A DNA stretch of 64,000 nucleotides from UBA3102 sp964413055. Lineage in GTDB: Bacteria > Bacillota > Desulfotomaculia > Desulfotomaculales > Pelotomaculaceae. The notes beneath the pieces were generated by a model. That model had not been told where the DNA came from, did not search any database, and saw only the letters and a program-made list of their open reading frames with translations. Positions 8,307-16,275 of this stretch are shown piece by piece (position 1 is the stretch's first letter; each line of letters begins with the position of its first letter). The stretch is from NCBI GenBank assembly GCA_964413055.1, contig CAYPRB010000010.1:1-64000 (forward strand), written 5' to 3'. The position numbers were made by a program, and so were the translations under genes.

Positions 8307-9845
8307 GTGGTTAAAACTGTTGTCGATGTCGTAGATTTATCCTTTACCTACAGTGGTTCCGTGTCTCCGGCCCTGGATAAAGTGAACCTTCAGGTCAAGC
8401 CGGGTGAATTTTTAACTATAACCGGCGCCAGCGGTTGCGGCAAATCCACGCTGGTTTTATGTATGGCCGGGTTTATTCCTTATGCTTTCCCGGGAAATAT
8501 GCAGGGGCTGGTGCGGGTAATGGATAAGGATACCAGGGACTATCCCGCCGGCGGGCTTTCAGGAATCGTGGGATTGGTGCAGCAAGACCCCGAGGCACAG
8601 CTTTGTACGCTTAGGGTGAATGACGAAGTTGCTTTCGGGCCGGAAAACCTCTGCGTGCCTCCCGAAATGATTGAGGAGCGGGTTCGCTTCGCCTTGGATG
8701 CGGTGGGGGCGTTAAATCTATGGGAAAGACAGGTCCAAACCCTCTCGGGCGGCGAAAAACAGCGGGTGGCCATTGCCTCTGTATTAGCTATGAACCCCTT
8801 GCTGATAGTTCTGGACGAACCTACTGCCAACCTGGACCCCAAATGTACGCGGGAAGTGCTTCAGGTTCTCGAACGGTTAAGGCGGGAACAAGCCATGTCC
8901 ATTATTGTTGTGGAGCACCGGTTGGAGAAGCTGTTGCCCATTACCGACCGCCTGGTGACCATGGAAAGGGGAAGGATTGCCGGTGACGGCGCCCCGCAGG
9001 ATCACCGGAAAACATATATTCCCTCTCCAACCTGCCTTGTAGAAAATAATAAAAAGATACCCGGGCCGTACCCCAACCAACCCATGTTATCCGTGGAAAA
9101 CCTCAGGGCGGGCTACGAAGGGGGAGACGTTCTTGCCGCAGTAAATTTTGACCTGTATCCAGGAGAAATAGTTGCTGTCATGGGTGATAACGGCAGCGGC
9201 AAGACCACGTTGATTGCAAACCTGTTGGGGATGCTCAGCCCCAGGGAAGGCAGTGTCAGATTTAAAGGAGTCGATATTACCGCGCTTAAGGTTACCAAGC
9301 GCGCCCGGGACCTGGGTTTGACCTTTCAAAATCCCAACCACCAGTTGTTTGAAGTTACCGTTTTAAAAGATGCCGCGCTGCCGTCCCTTTTTTTAAGTAC
9401 TAATCCGGCCGAAAAAACGGAGCGTGACATTTATGAATTGCTGGAGAGATTCGATTTGCTGCCGTACCGGGAGAAAAATCCTTTCACCCTCAGCCTGGGT
9501 GAAAAAAAGAGACTGACCCTGGTTTCGGTCCTGGCCTACGCTCCGGAAGTTTTAATTCTGGACGAGCCGCTGGTGGGACAGGACAGTGACCGCCTTGATT
9601 TGCTTCTGCAAGCCATGCGCGAGCACTGTGGGCGGGGTGGTTTGACCCTGATGGTGTGTCATGAGCCGGCGGTGGTTGCATCGTATTGCCACCGGATCCT
9701 TTTTTTGGATGAAGGAAAACTGGTTGTTGATGCCGGCGTGCAGGAGGCGTTTCGGAAATTGGCGCAGCTGGGCCGGGAAGAGTATTTACCGGACGGATAT
9801 CCGTTTACAGTTCGGAGCAAGGAGGCGCGCAGGGATGTTCCTTAA
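8307..9845 (+). CDS. ECF transporter ATPase, two fused ABC domains (YkoD-like)
   Basis: 512 residues containing two complete ABC ATPase domains in one chain. The first has Walker A GASGCGKST (about 40-48), signature LSGGEKQR and Walker B LLIVLDEP; the second has GDNGSGKTT, signature LSLGEKKR and VLILDEP. The fused pair replaces separate EcfA and EcfA' subunits and powers uptake on the cytoplasmic side. The GTG start is preceded by GAGGGG at 8295-8300. It is 26 nt after the S component and overlaps the T component by 11 nt, so the three are translationally linked. Confidence 0.93.
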   Translation: MVKTVVDVVDLSFTYSGSVSPALDKVNLQVKPGEFLTITGASGCGKSTLVLCMAGFIPYAFPGNMQGLVRVMDKDTRDYPAGGLSGIVGLVQQDPEAQLCTLRVNDEVAFGPENLCVPPEMIEERVRFALDAVGALNLWERQVQTLSGGEKQRVAIASVLAMNPLLIVLDEPTANLDPKCTREVLQVLERLRREQAMSIIVVEHRLEKLLPITDRLVTMERGRIAGDGAPQDHRKTYIPSPTCLVENNKKIPGPYPNQPMLSVENLRAGYEGGDVLAAVNFDLYPGEIVAVMGDNGSGKTTLIANLLGMLSPREGSVRFKGVDITALKVTKRARDLGLTFQNPNHQLFEVTVLKDAALPSLFLSTNPAEKTERDIYELLERFDLLPYREKNPFTLSLGEKKRLTLVSVLAYAPEVLILDEPLVGQDSDRLDLLLQAMREHCGRGGLTLMVCHEPAVVASYCHRILFLDEGKLVVDAGVQEAFRKLAQLGREEYLPDGYPFTVRSKEARRDVP

Positions 9846-10665
9846 CCGGGGTAAACACCTTAATTTTCCCGCCACAAATTTAAAAAACCTGTTTCCAGGC
9901 TTGACTTATGTAGCAGGGTATTCAGCGCTGCACCGCTTACACCCCCTGGTCAAGCTGGTTCTGCTCGTCTGCTTTACCCTGGCGGTTTTTACCGTGCCTT
10001 CAATACACGGGGGGCTGGTTCTTTTTGTACTACTGCTGTTTTCCTACCATCTGGCCGGCCTGGGAACGGGCTTTTTTGTGCGTAAATTGCGGTTTATCTT
10101 TATTTTTGGTTTTTTAATACTATTGGTCCAAATTTTATGGGTCAAAGAGGGTTATTTAATCTGGCAGTTCGGCCTGGGCCGGTGGCATTTTGCTGTCTGG
10201 TCCGGGGGGCTCTGGGGCGGGCTGGGTATAGTACTGCGTTTTGTTAATGTGATCGGATCCAGCTATCTGTTTGTGTCCACCACCGACCCGAACCGGCTGG
10301 CCTATGCTTTAATGAAGGCGGGACTGCCTTACAGGGCCGGTTTTATGCTCATTACAGCCATGCGTTTTATTCCCCTTTTCCGCATGGAACTGGCCCTGGT
10401 GAAAAATGCCCAGATGGCTAAGGGGATCGAATTGGAGGGACTGTCGCCGCGGTGGTTGCTCAGGGTGGTCAAGCATCTCTTGGTTCCGCTGGTTATATCG
10501 GCACTCAGCAAGGTGGATTTCCTGACCATGTCCATGGAAAGCCGTGCATTTGGACTCTATCCCACGCGCAGCTATATGTACGCCCAAACCATGTCATTTA
10601 AAGATAAACTGGTTCTGGCAGGTACTCCCCTGGTATTGCTGTTTTTCTACTTTGCCTTTCGCTAA
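9835..10665 (+). CDS. ECF transporter transmembrane T component (EcfT/YkoC-like)
   Basis: 276 residues with about five to six membrane segments. The two cytoplasmic coupling motifs are visible as AKGIELEG (about 199-206) and SRAFG (about 236-240), the A-R-G-type helices that dock into the two ATPase grooves. The ATG at 9835 lies inside the end of the ATPase gene and has GGAGG at 9821-9825, 9 nt away. This gene completes the S-A-A'-T set, so the importer should be self-sufficient. Confidence 0.9.
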   Translation: MFLNRGKHLNFPATNLKNLFPGLTYVAGYSALHRLHPLVKLVLLVCFTLAVFTVPSIHGGLVLFVLLLFSYHLAGLGTGFFVRKLRFIFIFGFLILLVQILWVKEGYLIWQFGLGRWHFAVWSGGLWGGLGIVLRFVNVIGSSYLFVSTTDPNRLAYALMKAGLPYRAGFMLITAMRFIPLFRMELALVKNAQMAKGIELEGLSPRWLLRVVKHLLVPLVISALSKVDFLTMSMESRAFGLYPTRSYMYAQTMSFKDKLVLAGTPLVLLFFYFAFR

Positions 10666-10779
10666 AACGGAAATGAATTTGTCCCTGTTAGTTAATGATG
10701 GGGCGTAGATTTTATGAAATCAGTTTATACAGTTTTAGAATACTTGGTATAAATATGGTTGCAAGAAAGGACTGGCGAA

Positions 10780-11472
10780 ATGCAGGATAAAATAATCACT
10801 AATCCGGAAGTAAAATGCTTCTACAGCAGGCGTAACCGGGTGACTTTGAATGAAATGAAATGGGACAAACGTATATTGCCAGTCATAACTAAAGAATATT
10901 CAGGCGCAGATGCGGCATTAAGAGAATACCGTTTGCTCAAACACCTGGAAAGACTTAATATAAATGTTCCTTTGGTGTACGGAGCGGATGGAAAAGTTCT
11001 CTACCTGCAGTATATAGAGGGGGTTCTCCTTAACAACATTATTGATGATGTCACCGCCCACGCGCCTAATTGGATTTCTGAGCTGGCATGCTGGTTTTAC
11101 CGGTTTCATAAGGCTAATTTACAGATAAACGGCTCCGTTTTGTTGAAAGATGACGCCAATCTCCGGAATTTTATTTTTTTCCTAAACTCTTTTTATGCCC
11201 TGGATTTTGAGAATGAAGTTTTTGGCCGGCCCGAGCAGGATATTGCTGAATGCTGTGCCTATATCTTGAGCAACGCTCCCGGTTTTAACGGGGAAAAATT
11301 TAAAGTGGTTAATAAGCTTGTTGATTATTACTGTCATTTGGATAGCACTGCAGACAAAGAAGTAATAAAAACAGAAATTAAAAAAAATTTAAAAATCTTG
11401 GCCGGACGCAGGAAATACCAGGAGGCTGAGATATATAACTCGCTGCCGCTGATCAATCTCTTGCTCGTCTGA
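10780..11472 (+). CDS. Small kinase-like protein, function unknown
   Basis: 230 residues. The layout recalls small aminoglycoside-phosphotransferase or lipopolysaccharide-kinase-like folds: an N-lobe with TKEYSG and REYRLLKHLERL (Lys and Glu candidates), LQYIEG as a hinge, FYRFHK, a DDANLRNFIFF stretch where a catalytic loop would sit, and ALDFENEVFG resembling a DFE metal-binding segment. A canonical HxD is not evident, so catalysis is uncertain. AAAGGA at 10766-10771 is 8 nt before the ATG. It stands alone 114 nt after the ECF operon; a link to that operon is possible but unproven. Confidence 0.6.
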   Translation: MQDKIITNPEVKCFYSRRNRVTLNEMKWDKRILPVITKEYSGADAALREYRLLKHLERLNINVPLVYGADGKVLYLQYIEGVLLNNIIDDVTAHAPNWISELACWFYRFHKANLQINGSVLLKDDANLRNFIFFLNSFYALDFENEVFGRPEQDIAECCAYILSNAPGFNGEKFKVVNKLVDYYCHLDSTADKEVIKTEIKKNLKILAGRRKYQEAEIYNSLPLINLLLV

Positions 11473-11572
11473 GGTGCAGAGCAACATTTTCTTGTTCATG
11501 GACAAATGGAAAGTCAACCGATCAGCGAAAAAATTTTAAAGGAACCATAACTGTGATTAAAGAATAAACCAC

Positions 11573-11600
11573 CCGGGAAGGTTTTATTTCCCGGCGGTTT
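11573..11600 (+). terminator. Probable intrinsic terminator or leader hairpin
   Basis: CCGGGAA (11573-11579) pairs with TTCCCGG (11588-11594) and is followed by cggTTTTATAATTT. It lies between the kinase-like gene and the DUF6485 gene and could end the former's transcript. Confidence 0.5.
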
Positions 11601-11632
11601 TATAATTTATTTTATAATAAGGAGAGTGCTTT

Positions 11633-11833
11633 ATGAAGCCGAAACAACGCAAAATTGAAAAAAATAAGGATAATTGTACGTGTACTTACGAACCGTGCCC
11701 GAGGAAAGGCATATGCTGCGAATGCATCGCCTACCACCGGAAATTAGGTGAAGCTCCCGGTTGTCTTTTTCCACCCGAGGTGGAAAAAACTTATGACCGT
11801 TCTTTAAAAAGACTGGCGCGTTGTTACATTTAA
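11633..11833 (+). CDS. DUF6485 family Cys-rich small protein
   Basis: 66 residues matching the DUF6485 pattern: NCTCTYEPCPRKG, CCECIAYHRK, PGCLFP and EKTYDRS. Seven Cys in the first half suggest metal binding. Proteins of this family are common in anaerobes, but I know of no assigned role. AAGGAG lies 9 nt before the ATG. Confidence 0.8.
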   Translation: MKPKQRKIEKNKDNCTCTYEPCPRKGICCECIAYHRKLGEAPGCLFPPEVEKTYDRSLKRLARCYI

Positions 11834-11922
11834 GATATTTATTCCGGCAGGTAAATATTGTAACTTTTAAAATCAGTGATAAACATTTTATTTAAGTGGT
11901 ATATTTGGTATAATTTCAACAG

Positions 11923-11952
11923 AAGCATAAAAAATAATTATTTTTTATGCTT
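11923..11952. terminator. Perfect 30-bp A/T-rich palindrome, likely bidirectional terminator
   Basis: The 15-nt arm AAGCATAAAAAATAA is followed immediately by its exact reverse complement. On both strands the hairpin holds a run of six T. It covers the last codons and stop of the minus-strand gene at 11938-12150 and faces the convergent DUF6485 gene, so it probably ends both transcripts. Confidence 0.6.
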
Positions 11953-12150
11953 ACTGGTTGTTGGATGCTGTTTTTTCAAGCATAGGTATTTATAATAAAC
12001 AAAAACAAAACTAATATATACCGGGATGGCCAGCATTATCTTAAATTTATTCGGGATCCAGGGAAGGGTAATTAGCAGTATACCCAGCACGGTCACCGCA
12101 AGGGTTATCCAACGCCACCTTGCCAGTTCAATTCTTTCCGGTTCATGCAT
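11938..12150 (-). CDS. Small two-helix membrane protein, unknown
   Basis: 70 residues with two hydrophobic segments (about 15-31 and 37-54) separated by PWIPNKFK, and a Lys-rich C-terminus, consistent with a small inner-membrane protein. An AAGGGTG motif lies about 8 nt before the ATG. I do not recognise the family. Its stop codon is inside the 30-bp palindrome. Confidence 0.5.
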   Translation of the reverse strand: MHEPERIELARWRWITLAVTVLGILLITLPWIPNKFKIMLAIPVYISFVFVYYKYLCLKKQHPTTSKHKK

Positions 12151-12312
12151 AAATGATCACCCTTACTAATTTTCTATTACCCAAAATAACTCCTGCAAAA
12201 AATATGGATCCATCAATCAATATATTGGTTTACGGAGTAAGACAAGGGCGGCGGGAAGATGTTCCGTCAAAATATATATGTTTCCGGAATTAATCACCGG
12301 GAGGTATTGGTT

Positions 12313-12456
12313 ATGAAAAAAGGTCCTAAAATGGAATGCGCATGTGGCGGTCCGGTAAAAAAATTATACACCACTGAGCACGAAGAAAGAACATATGTCT
12401 ATTACAAGTGTAAAACGTGCGGTGATATAACCACTATTGAAAAATTAATTAGTTGA
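12313..12456 (+). CDS. 47-residue zinc-ribbon-like protein
   Basis: The ATG at 12313 follows GGGAGG at a good distance. The product has CAC near residue 8 and CKTC near residue 35, a two-knuckle arrangement expected to bind one zinc. It is too small for a further call. Its 3' end overlaps by 12 nt the convergent DUF1284 gene. Confidence 0.5.
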   Translation: MKKGPKMECACGGPVKKLYTTEHEERTYVYYKCKTCGDITTIEKLIS

Positions 12457-12825
12457 GCGGTTACAGACTGTTTCCCAATCACACCCTGCACAAAAAGCAG
12501 CCAGCCATTCTTTGGGTGTTGCTGCCACTTGGGACTTAATTTCCCGCCAGAGTACCCGTGCGCCAATTTCGACCGCAAGATGTGCGGTGGCTTGGGTGTC
12601 AAGTTTTCTGATTTCCGCATCCATTCCGGGCTTGGCGACGCACTTTCCTCCCCGGAGCGTCGGGCAAACCCGGCAGATATCGTCTGCACCTGCGACCACC
12701 TCTATTTTCTCGCCCTGGTTAGCCCTGCGCATTATGTCTTCCAGGTTTTCGATAAATACCCGATCGTATCCCTCACCCCGGTAGTAATTAAGACAAATTA
12801 AATGATGCCCCCGTAATCTGATCAT
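12445..12825 (-). CDS. DUF1284 family protein
   Basis: 126 residues beginning MIRLRGHHLICL, the hallmark of DUF1284, with further Cys in CRVC, GKC and CAGC (seven in all), suggesting an iron-sulfur cluster or metal site. The biochemical role is unknown. ATG at 12825 is preferred to GTG at 12834 because the GAGG Shine-Dalgarno (12834-12837) overlaps the GTG. Confidence 0.8.
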   Translation of the reverse strand: MIRLRGHHLICLNYYRGEGYDRVFIENLEDIMRRANQGEKIEVVAGADDICRVCPTLRGGKCVAKPGMDAEIRKLDTQATAHLAVEIGARVLWREIKSQVAATPKEWLAAFCAGCDWETVCNRSTN

Positions 12826-13020
12826 GTAAAACACCTCTTTTTTAAAACGTATTTAAGCTTTCTTCCATGGTTTTCATACTTACAAGTCATATATTCTGTT
12901 CTTGTAGCTTCTTTCCTGCTTTGATACTTCAAAAGGACCCAGCTATATAACCACCCTTTTTTTAAAGCAGTCTGGGACAAGCCGCTAAATAAACAACGCC
13001 ACAAATACCGGCATTTGCCT

Positions 13021-13716
13021 TTACTTTTTGTTTTTGAGCGGTCGAATAGTTGCTAACAGACGCGACAATAATTCAGCATCCTTTTCTCCCGGGCTGTTCT
13101 CTACACCCGTCATGACGTCGATGAAGTCCGCGCCCGTCTGCATTAAAATATTGCAAACATTACCGGCATTCATTCCACCTGCAATAATAACCGGCTTTGA
13201 AGATAGATTTAATATCTGCGAGCATAACTTAAGGTCCAGTCCGGTACCATTTGCGGATGCATTTGATGGCACGCGTGAATCTGCAAGCAATCCGTAAATA
13301 CTGGTCCTGCATAGTTTCTCTATGATCGTTTCAATATCCGTGGTTCCAAATTGTGAGATGCGATCTTCCATTACAGGAGGAACTGTTTTAACAACATCAA
13401 TATTCATTTTCCGAAGTGCATCTGAAATAATTATGGTTTCCTCAAGCGTTTCTTTATAATGAAGCTGCACCATGGATGGACGCAGGTTGGCTGCCAGTTC
13501 AATTACTTTCCCGGGAGCACCGCCGGTAACAATACAGCTTCCGTGCGGGAATTGGACCATGTTCAATAACGGTAACGCCTCTGCGCGGCTCAAGTTCCAG
13601 GGAACCGGCATAGGGTATTCCGTTACAAAGCCGAGTATATCCACTCCCAGCTTCATGCACAACTGTACATCTTTTTCGCGTTTCAACCCGCATATTTTTA
13701 CTTTGATGCTGCTCAT
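13021..13716 (-). CDS. trpF: Phosphoribosylanthranilate isomerase
   Basis: 231 residues. It catalyses the Amadori rearrangement of N-phosphoribosylanthranilate, the third step of tryptophan synthesis. Motifs: VKICGLKRE with the catalytic Cys, LGFVTEYP, VQLHYK, and the phosphate-binding IIAGGMNAGNV plus DVMTGVENSPGEKD. Asp in LLADSR is a candidate catalytic acid. The sequence is more divergent than the other Trp enzymes (LGFVTEYP instead of the usual GF-x-F-x-x-S-P). The ATG overlaps the trpC stop as TAATG. It is the last gene of the operon. Confidence 0.88.
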   Translation of the reverse strand: MSSIKVKICGLKREKDVQLCMKLGVDILGFVTEYPMPVPWNLSRAEALPLLNMVQFPHGSCIVTGGAPGKVIELAANLRPSMVQLHYKETLEETIIISDALRKMNIDVVKTVPPVMEDRISQFGTTDIETIIEKLCRTSIYGLLADSRVPSNASANGTGLDLKLCSQILNLSSKPVIIAGGMNAGNVCNILMQTGADFIDVMTGVENSPGEKDAELLSRLLATIRPLKNKK

Positions 13717-14423
13717 TAATTGCAATCTCCCACTCCTCTGCTGAAAGCCAGATAGCACTCACGCATGTTTTCTGCCTGCCAGATTGCTGTTCCGATAAGT
13801 ACCGCATCGGCACCCGCCCGAACTGCTGCCCGGGCTTCCGCAGGGGTTTGAAGGGAACTTTCACTGATTAGTATTGCATCATTTGGTTTATACTTGGCCA
13901 GTAGTTCTGTAGCAGAAACGGTTCCAGCATCTCTTTCCAGTTCAAGGATATTACGATTGTTAATACCCACTAGTTTAGCGCCAATTTTTCTGGCCAGGAT
14001 CAATTCTTCTTTCGTATGTGCCTCAACCAATGGCTCCAGTCCGATTTTCAAAGCTTCTTCATACAGCTTCATTAGCGATGAAAACGATTGCGTGGCGCAA
14101 ATAAGCAGGATTGCCGCTGCGCCACAATCCTTTGTAATCTTCAAATCATCAACGCACGCAATAAAATCCTTACGGAGGGTAGGAAGCTTGGTTAACGCCG
14201 CAATTCGCTCCAGAAGTTCTATGGAACCGCCAAAGTTCTTTGGTTCGGTTACAACCGACAGTGCGGGTGCACCTGCTTCAGCCAGCAGCTTAGCCACTTC
14301 CACCGGATCTCTTCCCCGGAGGAGATCGCCCTCTTTGGGGGTAGTGCACTTTACATCGGGAATGACGGGAATGAAACCTGCCTGTTTTCTTTTTTTAATC
14401 GAAGCGGAAATTTTCGTATTCAT
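13716..14423 (-). CDS. trpC: Indole-3-glycerol phosphate synthase
   Basis: 235 residues, somewhat shorter than the usual 250-270. It performs ring closure to indole-3-glycerol phosphate in the cytoplasm. Visible motifs are IPDVKCTTPKEGDLL, LRKDFI with the catalytic Lys, LEPLVEAH, GINNRNI and ISESSLQTP. A beta-alpha barrel fold is expected. It starts in a TAATG overlap with trpD and ends in one with trpF, so the three genes are translationally coupled. Confidence 0.93.
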   Translation of the reverse strand: MNTKISASIKKRKQAGFIPVIPDVKCTTPKEGDLLRGRDPVEVAKLLAEAGAPALSVVTEPKNFGGSIELLERIAALTKLPTLRKDFIACVDDLKITKDCGAAAILLICATQSFSSLMKLYEEALKIGLEPLVEAHTKEELILARKIGAKLVGINNRNILELERDAGTVSATELLAKYKPNDAILISESSLQTPAEARAAVRAGADAVLIGTAIWQAENMRECYLAFSRGVGDCN

Positions 14424-15451
14424 TATTTTGCTCCAAATGAGTTAGACATTTCTCGCAGCTGATTGAGTTTCTCCGCCGCAGCACCACTGTTTATCAGCAT
14501 GTTGGCGAGGGCTATGCCTTCCTCAAAGCCGGCTGTTTTGCCGCCGACTATCAATGCACCGGCAGCATTGAGTACAATCGCATTACGTCTGGGTCCGGTT
14601 ATTTCGCCTGAGAAGACACCACGAATCGTTTTTGCGTTTTCTTCGGGAGTGCCTGTTTTAATTTCTTCAAGGGTACAGCACTCCATGCCAAAATCTTCGG
14701 GCTGAATCTCATAGGTTGTGATCTCACCATCTTTTAGCTCATTGATTCTGGTTTTGCCGAGCAGGGAAATTTCATCCAGACCATCCAGGCCGTGTACAAA
14801 CATGGCGTTGGTATATCCGAGCTCTTTAGCTACATAAGACACGGTATCGATAAGCTCGGGCTTGTAAACGCCGAGGACATGCCTGGGTGCAAGAGCGGGG
14901 TTGATTAATGGACCAATGATGGTATAGAAAATGGTTTTGATACCAAGATCCGATTCCGCGGGCAGAACTTTACACATTACCGGATGGAACAAAGGTGCGT
15001 AGATGAAAGCAATGCCGATTTTCTCAATCAGTTTTTCAACCTGTGCAGGAGTGAGGTTGATGTTGACGTCCAGAGCCTCCAGTACATCTGCGCTGCCGGA
15101 CAGGCTTGAAATGGAACGGCTGCCGTGCTTCGCAATAGGAATACCTGCTGCCGCAGCAACAATGGCTGTTGCGGTGGAAATATTAAAAGTGCTTAAGCCC
15201 CCGCCAGTCCCGCAGGTGTCCATAAGATCTGTTTCCACATTGGGCTTCAGGGAGATACAGTTTTCGCGCATCGCTTTAGCGATGAAGGCTATTTCTTGCA
15301 GGGAAGCACCTTTCATCAGAAGTGCGACCTGAAAACCGGCAATCTGAACGTCGCTGACTTCATTATTGTTTATGGATCTGATAAGTTGAAAAATCTCCTG
15401 TTCAGTCAGTTCCTGATTGTTTGTTGTTTTGTTCAAAACATTTTTATACAT
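14423..15451 (-). CDS. trpD: Anthranilate phosphoribosyltransferase
   Basis: 342 residues, normal for the family. It transfers phosphoribose from PRPP to anthranilate. Motifs: DTCGTGG (PRPP diphosphate loop), FNISTATAIVAAAAG, AKHGSRSISS, GSADVLEALDVN, FHPVM and GPLINPA. There is no fused glutamine amidotransferase domain. GGAGG at 15461-15465 lies 9 nt before the ATG. It is separated from trpA by 41 nt. Confidence 0.96.
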   Translation of the reverse strand: MYKNVLNKTTNNQELTEQEIFQLIRSINNNEVSDVQIAGFQVALLMKGASLQEIAFIAKAMRENCISLKPNVETDLMDTCGTGGGLSTFNISTATAIVAAAAGIPIAKHGSRSISSLSGSADVLEALDVNINLTPAQVEKLIEKIGIAFIYAPLFHPVMCKVLPAESDLGIKTIFYTIIGPLINPALAPRHVLGVYKPELIDTVSYVAKELGYTNAMFVHGLDGLDEISLLGKTRINELKDGEITTYEIQPEDFGMECCTLEEIKTGTPEENAKTIRGVFSGEITGPRRNAIVLNAAGALIVGGKTAGFEEGIALANMLINSGAAAEKLNQLREMSNSFGAK

Positions 15452-15492
15452 AATTTGTGTCCTCCAAAAAGGTTTTTCCGTTTGTTCATGAT

Positions 15493-16275
15493 TTATTTAA
15501 GGGGATTTTCAATGCCTTTTTTCATACTGCGTACATATTCTGAGACAGGTTTAACACTGTCCTTGCCGAATTTTGCCACTAACTTTACAATTGCACTTCC
15601 GACAATGGCGCCATCGGCTAACTCGGCCATACTGCCGGCCTGTTCAGGTGTGGAAATGCCGAAGCCGATGGCACATGGAACATTGGTAACTTCCCGAACT
15701 TTTTGCACCATTATGCCAATATCCGTTGTAATCTCGCCGCGTACGCCGGTCACGCCAAGGGAAGATACGCAATAAATGAACCCCTTGGCTTCTTTGGCGA
15801 TCAAGGTAATTCGTTCTTCCGAGGTGGGGGCTATCATAGAAATTAAATCGATTTTGTAAAGCTCACAGACATCTGCTAATTCGTTTTTTTCTTCAAACGG
15901 CATATCAGGGACGATGATACCATCGATACCGCATTCGGCACACCGGCTTAAAAACTTTTCTTTCCCGTAGGTGAAAATTGGGTTGAGATAAGTCATGAAC
16001 AGCAGCGGCACATCCGTTTTTTGACGGATTCGTACGACCATATCAAAAAGTTTGTCAGTGGTGCAGCCGCTCTTCAATGCACGTTCGTCCGCCTCCTGAA
16101 TAACAATGCCTTCCGCAACCGGATCAGAAAACGGTATGCCGATTTCGATTAGATCAGTGCCCGCTTCCACCATAGCGAAGACCAGTTTCTCCGTGGTTTC
16201 TATATCGGGATCGCCGCCCGTGACGAAAGCAATAAATGCTTTACGGTTTGCAAAAGCCTTGGTGATTCTACTCAA
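15493..16275 (-). CDS. trpA: Tryptophan synthase alpha chain
   Basis: 260 residues. It cleaves indole-3-glycerol phosphate to indole and glyceraldehyde 3-phosphate in complex with TrpB. The catalytic Glu in IEIGIPFSDPVAEG and the following Asp in that motif are present, with YLNPIFTYG, GIIVPDMPFEE, IAPTS and GFGISTPEQA. It overlaps trpB by 8 nt, as expected for subunits made in equal amounts. Confidence 0.96.
   Translation of the reverse strand: MSRITKAFANRKAFIAFVTGGDPDIETTEKLVFAMVEAGTDLIEIGIPFSDPVAEGIVIQEADERALKSGCTTDKLFDMVVRIRQKTDVPLLFMTYLNPIFTYGKEKFLSRCAECGIDGIIVPDMPFEEKNELADVCELYKIDLISMIAPTSEERITLIAKEAKGFIYCVSSLGVTGVRGEITTDIGIMVQKVREVTNVPCAIGFGISTPEQAGSMAELADGAIVGSAIVKLVAKFGKDSVKPVSEYVRSMKKGIENPLK

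Noticed and set aside
9661..9834. N-terminal extension of the ECF T component into the ATPase gene
   Set aside because: ATG at 9835 has an ideal GGAGG and the usual T-component N-terminus; the extension would be a long overlap with non-family residues.
12835..13004. A 60-codon minus-strand ORF between trpF and the DUF1284 gene
   Set aside because: No ribosome-binding site or family resemblance; probably intergenic.
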